Positions 9,784 through 19,686 of a DNA stretch of 64,000 bases are shown one piece after another. The notes beneath the pieces are model-generated. The model was not told the DNA's origin and ran no database searches. It saw only the letters and a list, made by a program, of their open reading frames with translations. Source of the DNA: Agarophyton chilense (lineage: Eukaryota; Rhodophyta; Florideophyceae; Gracilariales; Gracilariaceae); assembly GCA_030374765.1 (NCBI GenBank), contig JARGXX010000001.1, positions 62,001-126,000 on the forward strand, read 5' to 3'. The translations under genes were made by a program, and so were the position numbers. Numbering within the stretch: the first letter of the stretch is position 1; the number at the start of each line of letters is the position of its first letter.

Positions 9784-10821
9784 ATGCCGCTGCGCGCGCT
9801 CGTGCACCTGTCGCTGTTCGTGCTGCGACTGGCGTCGCACGCCACGTTCCTGCTGGAGGCGCAGCGGCTGCTGCTGCGCGTGCTACAGCCGGTGGCGGCG
9901 AACCGCCTGCCGTCCATGGAGCAGCGGCTGCTGTCCAGCGTGCGCACGCCGCTGGCGCACTTGTTCGTGCCCGACGCCCACGGCCACTCCATCCACGTGA
10001 TCCACGCCGCGCATGCGACGCCCACGCACCACGTCGTGCTGCTGCACGGCCACTCCATGTCCGCCGCCTTCTGGTACCGCAACTTCGACCACCTCGTCGC
10101 CCTGCGCTGCTCCGTCTGGGCTATCGACCTCTTGGGCTGGGGTCGTAGCGAGCGCCCGCCCTTTCGCGGCTCCTCGGCCCATGATAGCGTGCAATGGTTT
10201 CTGCAATCGCTCTCCGCCGTCATTGACGCGCTGTGTCTGCCCGTCTTCACCCTCGTCGGCCACAGTCTGGGCGCCTATCTCTCCATCGAGTACACCAAGC
10301 AACATCCGGACCGCGTGCGCCATCTCGTCATGCTCTCGCCAGCCGCCTCGGTGCGCCCCATACCCGTGTCTCGTGCCGTCTACTTTTGGCTCCCGCCGCA
10401 ACGCATTGTGCGCCGCGGCGGCCTGCTTGGCTTTTTGCTCTTCTCGCTCAAGTACCCGCGTGCTGAGAGTTACGTTCGCGACCGCCTGCGCGAGTACACG
10501 TACCACCTGGCAGCCCAGATGCCGCCCAGCGGCGAAACCGCCGTGCGCCCTATCATTCGCTTTTGCAGCCTCAAGCGCGCCGAGTGTGTGCGCCCCATCG
10601 TTGAGGTCCTGACGCTTTTCCCTGTCCCGGTCACCATTGTTTGCGGCAGCGTCGACTCCTCCATGCCCGTCGAGGGCGTCTATGAGCTTTACCACAGCAT
10701 GAGCGCTTTAGGCTTTGATGTCGCTCTCCATGTCGTCGACGGCTCTGATCATTGCCCTATGCTGGAGAAGCCGCACGAGTTTTTGAACATCATGTCTTCC
10801 GTTCTCAAGACTGAGCTTTGA
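9784..10821 (+). CDS. Alpha/beta-hydrolase, ABHD4/ABHD5-like
   Basis: A 345-residue alpha/beta-hydrolase. It has an oxyanion motif VLLHGHSMS (about residues 85-93), the strand and loop AIDLLGWGRSERP, nucleophile elbow LVGHSLGAY (Ser161), acid Asp291 in CGSVDSSMP and His323 in GSDHCPMLEKP, so the Ser-Asp-His triad is intact. LLGWGRS and the HPDRVRHLVMLSP helix resemble the ABHD4/5 (CGI-58) group of lysophospholipid hydrolases and acyltransferases. The HxxxxD acyltransferase motif reads HCPMLE, without the Asp. A hydrophobic helix lies near the N-terminus. An upstream in-frame ATG at 9649 would add 45 residues, but that leader is a CT-rich proline run typical of 5' UTR, so 9784 is preferred. 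Stop TGA. Substrate unknown. Confidence 0.82.
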   Translation: MPLRALVHLSLFVLRLASHATFLLEAQRLLLRVLQPVAANRLPSMEQRLLSSVRTPLAHLFVPDAHGHSIHVIHAAHATPTHHVVLLHGHSMSAAFWYRNFDHLVALRCSVWAIDLLGWGRSERPPFRGSSAHDSVQWFLQSLSAVIDALCLPVFTLVGHSLGAYLSIEYTKQHPDRVRHLVMLSPAASVRPIPVSRAVYFWLPPQRIVRRGGLLGFLLFSLKYPRAESYVRDRLREYTYHLAAQMPPSGETAVRPIIRFCSLKRAECVRPIVEVLTLFPVPVTIVCGSVDSSMPVEGVYELYHSMSALGFDVALHVVDGSDHCPMLEKPHEFLNIMSSVLKTEL

Positions 10822-13321
10822 CCTTGGGGTTTTTGTTTCAGTTGTATCGTATATATGTATTGTCCGTGTATAGCAGCATTGATCTTCCGGGCTCTGGTTT
10901 TCTCGCCGTTGTTTTGTTTATTTATGGTGACACCGCGTCTTCTCACTTGGCCCATCACTTGGCCCCTCACGTTCACCCCATTTGAGCCCCTCAATGTAAA
11001 GTGCAATCGCTTATCGCCCATCAAACCCTCCGTAATGCTGCTGCTCCTGTTGCGCTTGCATTACACTCCACACCAGCATGCAGCTCACATCGGGACCGCG
11101 GTCGTCTGTACGCAATCATATCGGTTGCATTAACCTTTGTCCAACTCACGCGCAAATGTATTGTTTTCACCCAGGGAATGGTCATTCCGCTCGTATTGCT
11201 TTGCAACGCAGGCTTGCGCACGCGAGCACATTGCAATAGCTTCCCATGTATAGCATTTGGTTTCGCCTCGTTTCAAATCAACAGCTCCGCTGTGACGCTC
11301 ATTTCTTTGCTCCATCCTCGCCCAGGAACCGATTCCTTCAGCGTAACATCTTTCGCTCCGATCAACTCTCTTTTTCAACTTGCTCTACGGCTGTCACCCC
11401 ATATCATATTCGCAAACATACTATCTCAGGGCTCTCTCCAACCCCTCTCGCCCAAGTCCACGTTGACCATGATCTGGCTTTGGGAAATACTTCTTCTCTT
11501 CTGTGCCATTGTTTTTGCTTTTGTTGCTCAGCGTCTTCTCCAACACGATCATCCCTCTTTTTGCCGCGTAGTCAATCGGAACGGGCAGCGTACCATCTCA
11601 TCACAAGGCAACCGGATATCTAACGTCGCGAAAGCTTTTCAAACAATAATGCAAGTCACAGAAAAATAGTAATGCCAAGACGGCATTACTAATTTTCTGT
11701 GACTTCGAAAAGCTTTCATTTTTCCATCCATGTAGTTCATTTTTCTTTGTGCATCCTTGGTATTTTTCCCTGAAAATGTAGAGCTGTCGAAGGAAGCGTC
11801 TGAGACTTTTTGACTACATGAATAAGAGAATATACATGTATCAGATCTGGCTTCTGCAAGAAAAACAAGGATTGAGATAAATCGCGAGAGAAGCCGTCCT
11901 TATCTCACATTTCATCATCGACTTGTTCACACCCTGGGCCCTCAAAATTTCCTATTGTGCAATAGAGTTTTGTCGCCACCCAACCGATCGTTTGGAAGAA
12001 AAGACCAAAGCCATCGTTGAAATTGGCATGGTCGGTGCGATGGGCCTCGAATTCGGGTCTATCTTATGGAACTTCACGCTCGTAGCACTAAATGTGCGCA
12101 GCAGCAATCTTGAAAGTGACGGCCTCATGAGAGCCCTATTGATAATGATTTCTGAGGTGACCGAAATAACGGAGGTTGTAGCCTGCCAGACACTTTTTTG
12201 TATTATGGTGCCGACTGTGACACGCTCTAGAGGAAGACGCATGTACAAGGTAATCCTCTTACCTTCGTATATGGCACTTTTACGGAGCGGCGTGGGATGC
12301 GCCGCATGTGATTTAGGGTCGTTTTTTTCCATGGAATCTGATACGGATTTCACGATTTTTCCAGAAGCTGGGCACGTGTATTGGTCTTGGTGTGGCTGCT
12401 CTCGCTCTGCACTGGGAATGACACGAGTGACTGGCAATCTTGATCTTGATGACGACCTGAAATGCTCCATTCCACAGAGCTGAAAGCACTGAGGATCAAC
12501 ACAGACGAGAGTCCATGCCGGCAGCAGCCTGATCATGTGCGTGACTTTTGTCCGGCGCGGAAGATCCAAGAACTTGCCAAAGCGGCCGGTTTGCGTTCCG
12601 ATCGCGGTTGCCTCAGACCGTCGAGGTGTGTCATTCATGGAAAGGTTCATACTGTAGAGATATAGATGGGAACGCGCTAAACTATGAAGAAGATGAGCAC
12701 GTGCAAAACTGATGATGAAGATAAGAACTACGAAGGTAGAAGAAGACGAGTACAGCGCGTGGCGGCCCCGAGGGTGCGAAGGTAATACTTTACGAACTGT
12801 AACGGCACGTGCGCCACACGCACTGCATGATCGAGTGTTTCGATTTCATCTCGCTATCATCTGCCGCCAGTGTCAGCAAGAGCGGAGCAGACTAATGCAA
12901 CTACACATACCACGGAAGTGCAAGCGACCCCGCCGACTTGCCGGACCTCGTTCCCGGCTGGTGAACATTTTTCACCGAGGACGTGACAGCGCTTTGTATT
13001 TGGAGCAGCGCCCGCGCCGTGCGGCACTCGCTTCCACGTCGCGTGTCGCCTCTCGCCATCGGTGCTACCGTAGTTGCCGGGGAGCTCATTGTTCTCGGTC
13101 AGCGAGACGACATACCTTTGCAATTATGATTGCTCTGTACCCCTCTACGGCGCATTTTGCATCCCGTCGCCGGAGCGCCACGAGCGCGCGCAGGTGCATT
13201 GTGAGCGGCACCTGTCTTCACTTCGTATGTCGCTCCTTCCTGCCTCCTTGGCGTCGATTGTGCCGGACAGGAAAGTGTTTTCTCGTTGTTCTCGCACCAA
13301 GCGTTGTCAACTTTATCCGCC
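10822..13321. other. 2.5-kb gene-poor region with one strong hairpin
   Basis: Overlapping frames on both strands (for example 11923-12483 + and 11952-12650 -) show no recognisable domain or convincing composition. The clear structure is the inverted repeat at 11631-11716. The last part should contain the promoter of the repeat protein that starts at 13322. Confidence 0.4.
11631..11716. repeat. Long hairpin (24-bp stem, 5-nt loop, outer 10-bp stem)
   Basis: Positions 11653-11676 pair with 11682-11705 at 23 of 24 bases around a 5-nt loop. An outer arm, 11631-11640, pairs perfectly with 11707-11716, leaving a 12-nt bulge on the left. It lies about 0.8 kb downstream of the hydrolase. It could be a small hairpin RNA precursor, a tiny MITE, or a 3'-end structure; sequence alone does not decide. 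Confidence 0.8.
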
Positions 13322-15076
13322 ATGCCCGTCGGCTTCGGAAAAAGCCGCCCATCGAAGGTACCCCCGCGTATAAAGCGCATCCTCCATTCCATGACACGCA
13401 CCCCGGCCGAAATCCTGGGTGAGTGCCCATTGCCACCTCTTTCGCCACCCCCATTCCGACCATCCCCTATTTCCTATGAAGCTGCCCTTGCCATCACGCT
13501 TCGCTTTCCTGATCCCATCACTATACTGGGAGAAGAGCCGCTTCCAAAGCACTTGCCGCTTCCAAGGCACTTGCCACCTATCAAGCCAAAGCTCAAGAAT
13601 CAGGCCCGGCTCTCCAGCGTTAAAGAGCAGTCAGTCGCTCCGCGGAAGAGAAAGAGGAAGGAAACCGACGCTCCTTCCGTCAAAACTACTGGTTTGAAGA
13701 GTGTTCTACCCCCGCTTCTACCGAAGAAGGGTGAAAGGAAAAAGAAGAAGTCGAGGTCCACGCTGCGTCGGAGCGAGTCGGAGTCTACTGCCTCTAAAGC
13801 ACCCAAGAAGCCTACTGCCTCTGTCCTTCTTTCGCCTCCCGCAGCTCGTGTTCTGCGTTTCTGCGCTGCTCCCGAGGCGGCCAAGAAGCCCTCATTTCCC
13901 ATCCCACTTTCGCGCCCTGCGGCTGATCGTCCCCGCGCCACTGTTGCTTCCACGCCGTCCAAGGAACTTCCTGCTTTCGCCCCGCTTTCACGCCCTGTGG
14001 CTCTCGTTCCTCGTTCCAAACCTGCTCCGAAAGAATTAATTTCACTTGAGTCGCCTAGAAAAAACGATTCTTCAAAGCTCAGCGCGGTCGAGGAGGAACA
14101 GAAAGTCCAGGGAACGACGCGGAAAAGAAGAAGAGATGGTGATTCTGAGAGAGAACGCAAGCAAGATACAGTTCACAAAAAGCGCAGAAGACATACCGAT
14201 CCTGCTCAAGCACAGAATAAGCAAGAAGAGGTCTCGAATAGCCATAAGAGACTCCCTCCCAAAGGTCTTTTTTCGTTCAGATCAGTTCCAGCTGAAAAGA
14301 TTTTGGGAGGACGTAAGCATATGATAACTAATGCACAGCGAGGGGGTGGCTACTCCAGTATGGAATATAAAAAGAAAGGAGAGAACAATCTTCATAAGAT
14401 CATGTCCACTACAATCTCACTTAATGATAAGAGGCTCTCTCCCAAAGGTCTTTTTTCGTGCAGATCAGTTCCAGCTGAAAAGGTTTTGGGAGGACGTAAG
14501 CATGTGATAACTAATGCACAGCGAGGGGATGGCTACTCCAATATGAAACATAAAACGAAAGGAGAAAACAATCTCCATAAGGTCATGTCCACTACAGTCT
14601 CACTTAATAATAAGAGGCTCCCTCCCAAAGGTCCTTTTTCGTTCAGATCAGTTCCAGCGGAAAAGATTTTGGGAGGACGTAAGCATGTGATAACTAATGC
14701 ACAGCGAGGGGGTGGCTACTCCAATATGAAACATAAAACGAAAGGAGAAAACGATCTCCATAAGGTCATGTCCACTACAGTCTCACTTAATGATAAGAGG
14801 CTCCCTCCCAAAGGTCCTTTTTCGTTCAGATCAGTTCCAGCTGAAAAGATTTTGCAAAAAAGTAAGCATGGGACAACAAATGCACAACAAGAGGGGGGCT
14901 TCTCCGATATGGAAATTAAAAGAAAAGGAGAGAACAATCTCCAAAAGGGCAAGTCTACTAAAGTCTCCAATGATTATAAGGGGCCTCCTCCCAAAGGTCA
15001 ATTTTCGTTCAGATCAGTTCCAGCTGAAAAGGTTTTGCGAGGAAGTAAGCATGGGACCACAAATAGTCGTTTTTAA
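13322..15076 (+). CDS. Basic nuclear-type protein with five 61-residue tandem repeats
   Basis: A 584-residue protein I do not recognise. The start at 13322 has a good context (CCGCCATG); another in-frame ATG lies at 13286. The N-terminal part has two ILGExPLP motifs (PAEILGECPLP and ITILGEEPLP), then basic clusters (PRKRKRKE, KKGERKKKKSR, KKRRRHTD) that look like nuclear localisation signals. Three Pro/Ala-rich segments follow (PLSRPAA and PLSRPVA types). From about residue 309 come five repeats of 61 residues with the core RLPPKGxFSFRSVPAEKIL, then KHxxTNAQ. The fifth breaks off after about 29 residues and the last three residues plus the stop come from an inserted element. The FSFRS-AEK core faintly recalls TPX2-type microtubule-binding motifs, but this is speculation. 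Confidence 0.75.
   Translation: MPVGFGKSRPSKVPPRIKRILHSMTRTPAEILGECPLPPLSPPPFRPSPISYEAALAITLRFPDPITILGEEPLPKHLPLPRHLPPIKPKLKNQARLSSVKEQSVAPRKRKRKETDAPSVKTTGLKSVLPPLLPKKGERKKKKSRSTLRRSESESTASKAPKKPTASVLLSPPAARVLRFCAAPEAAKKPSFPIPLSRPAADRPRATVASTPSKELPAFAPLSRPVALVPRSKPAPKELISLESPRKNDSSKLSAVEEEQKVQGTTRKRRRDGDSERERKQDTVHKKRRRHTDPAQAQNKQEEVSNSHKRLPPKGLFSFRSVPAEKILGGRKHMITNAQRGGGYSSMEYKKKGENNLHKIMSTTISLNDKRLSPKGLFSCRSVPAEKVLGGRKHVITNAQRGDGYSNMKHKTKGENNLHKVMSTTVSLNNKRLPPKGPFSFRSVPAEKILGGRKHVITNAQRGGGYSNMKHKTKGENDLHKVMSTTVSLNDKRLPPKGPFSFRSVPAEKILQKSKHGTTNAQQEGGFSDMEIKRKGENNLQKGKSTKVSNDYKGPPPKGQFSFRSVPAEKVLRGSKHGTTNSRF
14246..15064 (+). repeat. 183-bp in-frame tandem repeat, 4.5 copies
   Basis: Units begin at 14246, 14429, 14612, 14795 and 14978, a period of exactly 183 bp (61 codons) each time. 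Units 2 and 3 are nearly identical and units 4 and 5 more diverged, which suggests recent amplification or gene conversion. Unit 5 stops at 15064, where the 859-bp insertion begins. Confidence 0.95.
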
Positions 15077-15923
15077 TTAAGCTAAAATGGAGCATATTTT
15101 TAAACAAGGGTAGTTTTCCCAAATCCGCTGCTTAAAATAGCAAGAGCTAAACTATTATTTTTCGAGCTTGTTTGAAATAACCAAGATTTTAAGAGCGCGT
15201 TTCCCCGGATTTCACTAATTGCCTACTTTTGTTCCTGATCTATGCCGACCAGGACCACCTACACTTTACTTATCTCAAGACCTAGCTACAATGATCGCAC
15301 AGAGTAAAAACCATTTCTTTGGTGTCCAGTTTTCTCTTCTTAGATGCCCTTTCTTACTCTGCACTGGGTTTCCGTCGGACATTCATTACCTTGACTATCT
15401 TGTTTTGTGTTATTGTATAAAGTAAATTGCAATGATTTCGCGAGAAATGTATAGTTTTTTTTAAAAGGCATTAAACCAGAGTCTTGCTCTCGTATTTCTT
15501 AATACACATAAAGTTCTGAGCATCAAGCGTAAATTTTTTTTGTTCTCACGCAAGAAAATCATTTTCCGGGACCATCTTGGTCGCTGTCGCTGCTACTTAT
15601 GTCCACTAAAGTATCAAGACAAGTTGTGGTAGTCAGAAAAACCCCCAGTTGCATAAGCATGTCTGTGTGTAGGGAGGTCTGCGAGATTGGTTTGACATCA
15701 TTTACACAAAAAAAAGATCTATCGCTCAACGTCTGGTTTTCAGCTTACGCTTTGTTCTACATACGCATGCCCCCCACATACATCTTAATTGATGTGAATG
15801 ATATTATTATACGTTTAATACAAACGAAAAGTTGTCGAGAGTTTTTCTTTCATTTCAAAATAAGAACTGAGCTGAAAATAATACTCTAAATCGTAAGAAA
15901 GAACTCCTTAATTGAAAAGTGCT
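15065..15923. mobile_element. MITE-like insertion inside the 183-bp repeat array
   Basis: This 859-bp AT-rich block interrupts repeat unit 5: the array sequence stops at 15064 and resumes at 15924. Its ends are imperfect inverted repeats, with 15065-15081 matching the reverse complement of 15907-15923 at 13 of 17 positions. Flanking AAT and ACT could be a decayed 3-bp target duplication. It has no long reading frame, so it looks like a non-autonomous DNA transposon. Terminal AG...CT with a 3-bp duplication would suit a PIF/Harbinger-type element, but that is weak. Confidence 0.65.
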
Positions 15924-16186
15924 ACTGCAAAACGGGAGGGTGGCTTTTTCGATGGGTAAAATAACAGAAAAAAAAATACAATCTCCAAAACGTCATATCT
16001 ACTAAAGTCTCAAATGATTATAGGGGTCCTTTTCCTACAAGTCAACTTTTTGCAGATCAGTTTCAACTGATACGATTTTTGCAACAAAGTAAGCATATGA
16101 CAACTAATGCAAAACAAGAAAGTGGCTTCTTTATTTTAATTAAAGACAAGAAAGGATAGAAAAATCCCCAAAACTTCATGTTCAGG
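15924..16186 (+). pseudogene. Decayed continuation of the 183-bp repeat array
   Basis: About 1.4 further repeat units can be aligned by eye. TGCAAAACGGGAGGG matches the middle of a unit, the ACAATCTCCAAAA stretch at 15978 matches the end of unit 4, and AATGATTATAGGGG at about 16013 matches the start of unit 5. Substitutions and small indels destroy the frame. The original array therefore had at least six units, and the distal part decayed after being cut off by the insertion. Confidence 0.8.
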
Positions 16187-18010
16187 TGTGTACCGGCCAA
16201 TTTTGTCGCAGCACTTTGATCCAGCAATCCAAAGTTGACAACTGAAATCACTCACTCAACGCAACGTACTGGGAAGAATTTTGTGTCACCATTGTTGTTG
16301 TCTGCCGCAAATCGGGTTCCGCAGTTTACTCAGTACTCTCCAACAAATAAAACTATCAAAAACACAGCTCCAAAAACTAGATTCTGAGGGAAGAAGGTTT
16401 TTAAAGCATGTTGACACGCTCACAGAACTTGGTTATTCTTTTTCATCTTAAAAAAACCACAACGATTTCGAAGAGACAGCACTTCTTCTTTATAACGGTC
16501 TAAAGCCCCCAATTACGAGACTGTAGGGGTTACACTAATTAAAGCACTTCTTTTTCTTTCAAAAAGGCAAAAACTTTTTAAGCCATTGCCGAACTAAATC
16601 GTTGACGGTACGGCGGCTCTTTCTCGCAGTCGGGGAAGCTCTCGAAGACGAAAAGCGTTTGTCAAGTCACATCTTAGCACGAAAGATTCAGCATCTTTAT
16701 TTGTTTGTGTCCCACATTTGCAGCGGAGAACTTTTTTTTAAATACTTTACGACAGGGAGCATTGTCGGTACATGTTAAGGGAGGTACTGAGGAACAGCAA
16801 CCTCTGTTTTGCGAGATGTATGTTTATCTTCAATAAACTCAGGCCGTTCAAACATTATGATTGGGCATCTTACTTGTTCGGTAAGCGTTGCTTTTACGCC
16901 AAGCAGATCCAGGAGCACACTCACTTATTCTTCCAAAACCACGGCAAGTCCGAATTGCGCGAGTTTTTGTTTCCTTTTATTCCGGATAACTTTGCAGTGG
17001 CTCGGTTTCCAATAGCTTTGGACGTCACAACTCTCGGACAACAAAATCATTGCTTGAGCCAGTCGCTGTAAGCTGGCGCTCTGTGGTCGAAGATTTCTTT
17101 TAAGTGCTTTTAAAAGCGTTTGGGGGTTTGCAAATATGTTCGCAGCTCCCTGGTAGCGCTGCAGAATTTTAGAGATTGCGGCTGACATTGCAACAATATC
17201 GGTCGTGTCGCAGCAAACATATACACCTGCTGGAAACAATGCAGCTTCCGGTTCTGTTTTCGATCCCGACCAAATATTGTACGCAACAGCCCTCAAAATG
17301 GAAGCTTCTAGCATTCTCATTGGTTGAGCATGGCCATCCCCAACTATTATTTCTGAAACTCTTGTCCATGAAATGTAGCTTCTACATCAACTCATTTACA
17401 GAGGGTCTCCATCAATGGCGATGCATCGTTTTTTCGAGGTCAAAAAAGGTGTTCGGTGTTTTATTCAAATTACATCTCAAGAAAGAGACAGAGCTACGAC
17501 CGCGGAAACACATTAATTCCTGTGAATGGAAACTAGAAAAAACGCTTTGACATAATAAAGGCAACTTTTACGACGGTTTGGATCGCAACACATTGAAAAA
17601 TTGAAAACATCAGAGTGAATGCGGCTGGCTCGCTTTCGAAATCAACAAGTCCACAAAATCTATGATCTTACACAAGTTTTTACGAAGATTGCGAATGGAG
17701 TACAGAGCGATAAAAATTCGACATTGAGATGAAGAATGTATTGAGCATTCACATCGCGAGGGATCGGCTGTAAATGAAGAAAAGACTTTGACGAAGAGGA
17801 TTAAGGTCACGATAGCAATTTATTTGCACAATTATGGGTACATTGTTCTTTTGTTCGACACTTTAGAGTTAGATTAGACTTATGAAGACGAGCAGCCCGG
17901 TTATGAGATCAATGTAGTATAGTGAGCTACACCGATGATGTAATCCTGCCATGTGTTAGACCTGGGTGTTTGCCGTCATGCGCCGTGTACCACATTGGTT
18001 TGGTTTGCAA
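16187..18010. other. AT-rich gene-poor region
   Basis: Mostly AT-rich DNA without recognisable genes, apart from an unidentified frame on the minus strand at 16925-17320. It ends at the left inverted repeat of the 9.3-kb transposon. Confidence 0.4.
16925..17320 (-). CDS. Unidentified reading frame, possible gene remnant
   Basis: A 131-residue frame on the minus strand that I do not recognise. Composition is protein-like and not low-complexity: LEASILRAVAYNIWSG, then PAGVYVCCDTTDI, then a basic helical segment. The same frame stays open about 70 bp upstream of the first ATG (VSEIIVGDGHAQP), so the ATG may not be the true start. It could be an exon or remnant of a larger protein, possibly from a mobile element. 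Chance ORF remains possible. Confidence 0.25.
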   Translation of the reverse strand: MRMLEASILRAVAYNIWSGSKTEPEAALFPAGVYVCCDTTDIVAMSAAISKILQRYQGAANIFANPQTLLKALKRNLRPQSASLQRLAQAMILLSESCDVQSYWKPSHCKVIRNKRKQKLAQFGLAVVLEE

Positions 18011-18040
18011 CTAGCTTCGTCTGTGTTTTCGAAAAGCTAG
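18011..18040. repeat. Left terminal inverted repeat, palindromic
   Basis: The 30 bp begin CTAGCTT and end AAGCTAG, so the end is itself a hairpin. Positions 18018-18040 are repeated inverted at 27223-27245. The exact outer boundary may extend further left. Confidence 0.75.
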
Positions 18041-19686
18041 GATGGGGTGCTTTATTTCTAGTTGGAATGAGCTAGAATATCTATGCTTAGCATTCAATAA
18101 AACGCAGAATTTTGATGCCAGAATATCTAGCGCAAAAATACTAGCCCAAGTGAATTTTGGGGAGAATGTAGAAAAATAGCAAACATCCATACTAACATCG
18201 GCACACTAAGAAAAATAAAAATAACTTGAGAGATATCCTCCGATACTCATTCATCCTAGACCACCAATTCTGCAAGAAATGAAATAAATACTGAATACTG
18301 TCTAGCGTATGATCATTCATTTCGTGCAGGTACTATAGCTAGAATGTACCACTCAAAGACACTTCCAATTCTCTTTAATGCCTTCTAATGACCCTAATGG
18401 CCATTTCATAATTCTGCAATACTGAAATAGAGACCCAGAACATGTCCCCGTTGCACGTGGTATGAGATATTCCCACTTCATATGTGAGGACCCGCTTCGC
18501 ATCACGTTTTCCGATCGTTGCGCTTCACTTTGCGTCGCGCGGTCGCGCGGATAACTTCGCATCGCGCTTCGCGCGCCGCGATCAACTTTCCATTCTCTGA
18601 GAACCGTCCAAGTGGTACCACAATCTTATCCTTCATCTTCTTAAATCACAAACTACTATATAACTAGGTAGACATATTAAAATCACACAAGTTAGAACCC
18701 AATTACTCGCTTCATTCAGGCAAATTCTATATTAACCAACTTACATCAGCCAAACATGTGCTCCTTTTCTTACCTCCACTTTTGCGTTCGAATCAATAAA
18801 CAGACAAAATTCCGATCTCCGTCACATAACAAACCCAAACCACATCAGCACGACACTCACCTCTATAGCGACCACTTATCCCATCTCTCGTTCAATCTTG
18901 CCCAATTTTGCGCAACCCACTCACCCGCTGACCCTCCACCCCACGCTTCATCACCCATCTATTTCCTCTCATTCTGCCGCTCGCCTATGACCACAAAGTT
19001 TCAAGGCTTCAGATCAACAAAGACCACGTACATCCCAATCGCAAGCTGTTCAACCCGTCTCCTTCCACATCACAACCCATAAAGTAACCCTTCACTCGAG
19101 CTCCGCACGTTCGCACATAAACATAATCCAAGTCAACATTCGTGAGACCCACGCGGAAACGTACTCAATACCGCTTCTCACGCACCTCACAAAGGCGAAA
19201 TGTCCACAAGGTCTTGAAGAAGTCCTATCACAGGATCCCAAGATGCCAATACAGCTTGTCCGGTCACTAGGAAGTCACCATAACTTTACTCAGAATCAAT
19301 AAAACTACACGCCGCCGCTCTAAAAATATACAACTTTGAATATTTTTGTTCCTACCCACATTCCAAGCCCCATACGTGCCTTGTCTGTCGAGCTGCACGA
19401 CTTGTGGGCGTCTCTGGCGCGTCTCTGGCGCATCAGTTGACCTTAGTGAGTACGTGTGATAAGTTTAAACTCTCCCCACCGTCCTCGTCCTGCATCTCCC
19501 TTACCTCCAGCTTGTATATATTCTCCTCCTTTCACCTCGTCCTAAATCTTTCTCACCTCCCCGATTTACATTCATAGATCGCGCGCAGGCGCCCTTCGCA
19601 CCATGCAGCCTTTTCGCTTCTTAAGGTGCACCTTCCATACAAAAGACCACACCTCCCTTGTCCAACACCAGCGCCGGTGTCGCTAA

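Noticed and set aside
9883-10695. 270-residue minus-strand frame
   Set aside because: Antisense shadow of the GC-rich hydrolase gene.
11923-12650. Overlapping frames on both strands (186 and 232 residues)
   Set aside because: No domain, no conserved-looking motif, and both cannot be real; treated as chance.
12712-13422. 236-residue plus-strand frame
   Set aside because: Arg/His/Ser-rich with no motif; overlaps the start of the repeat protein in another frame.
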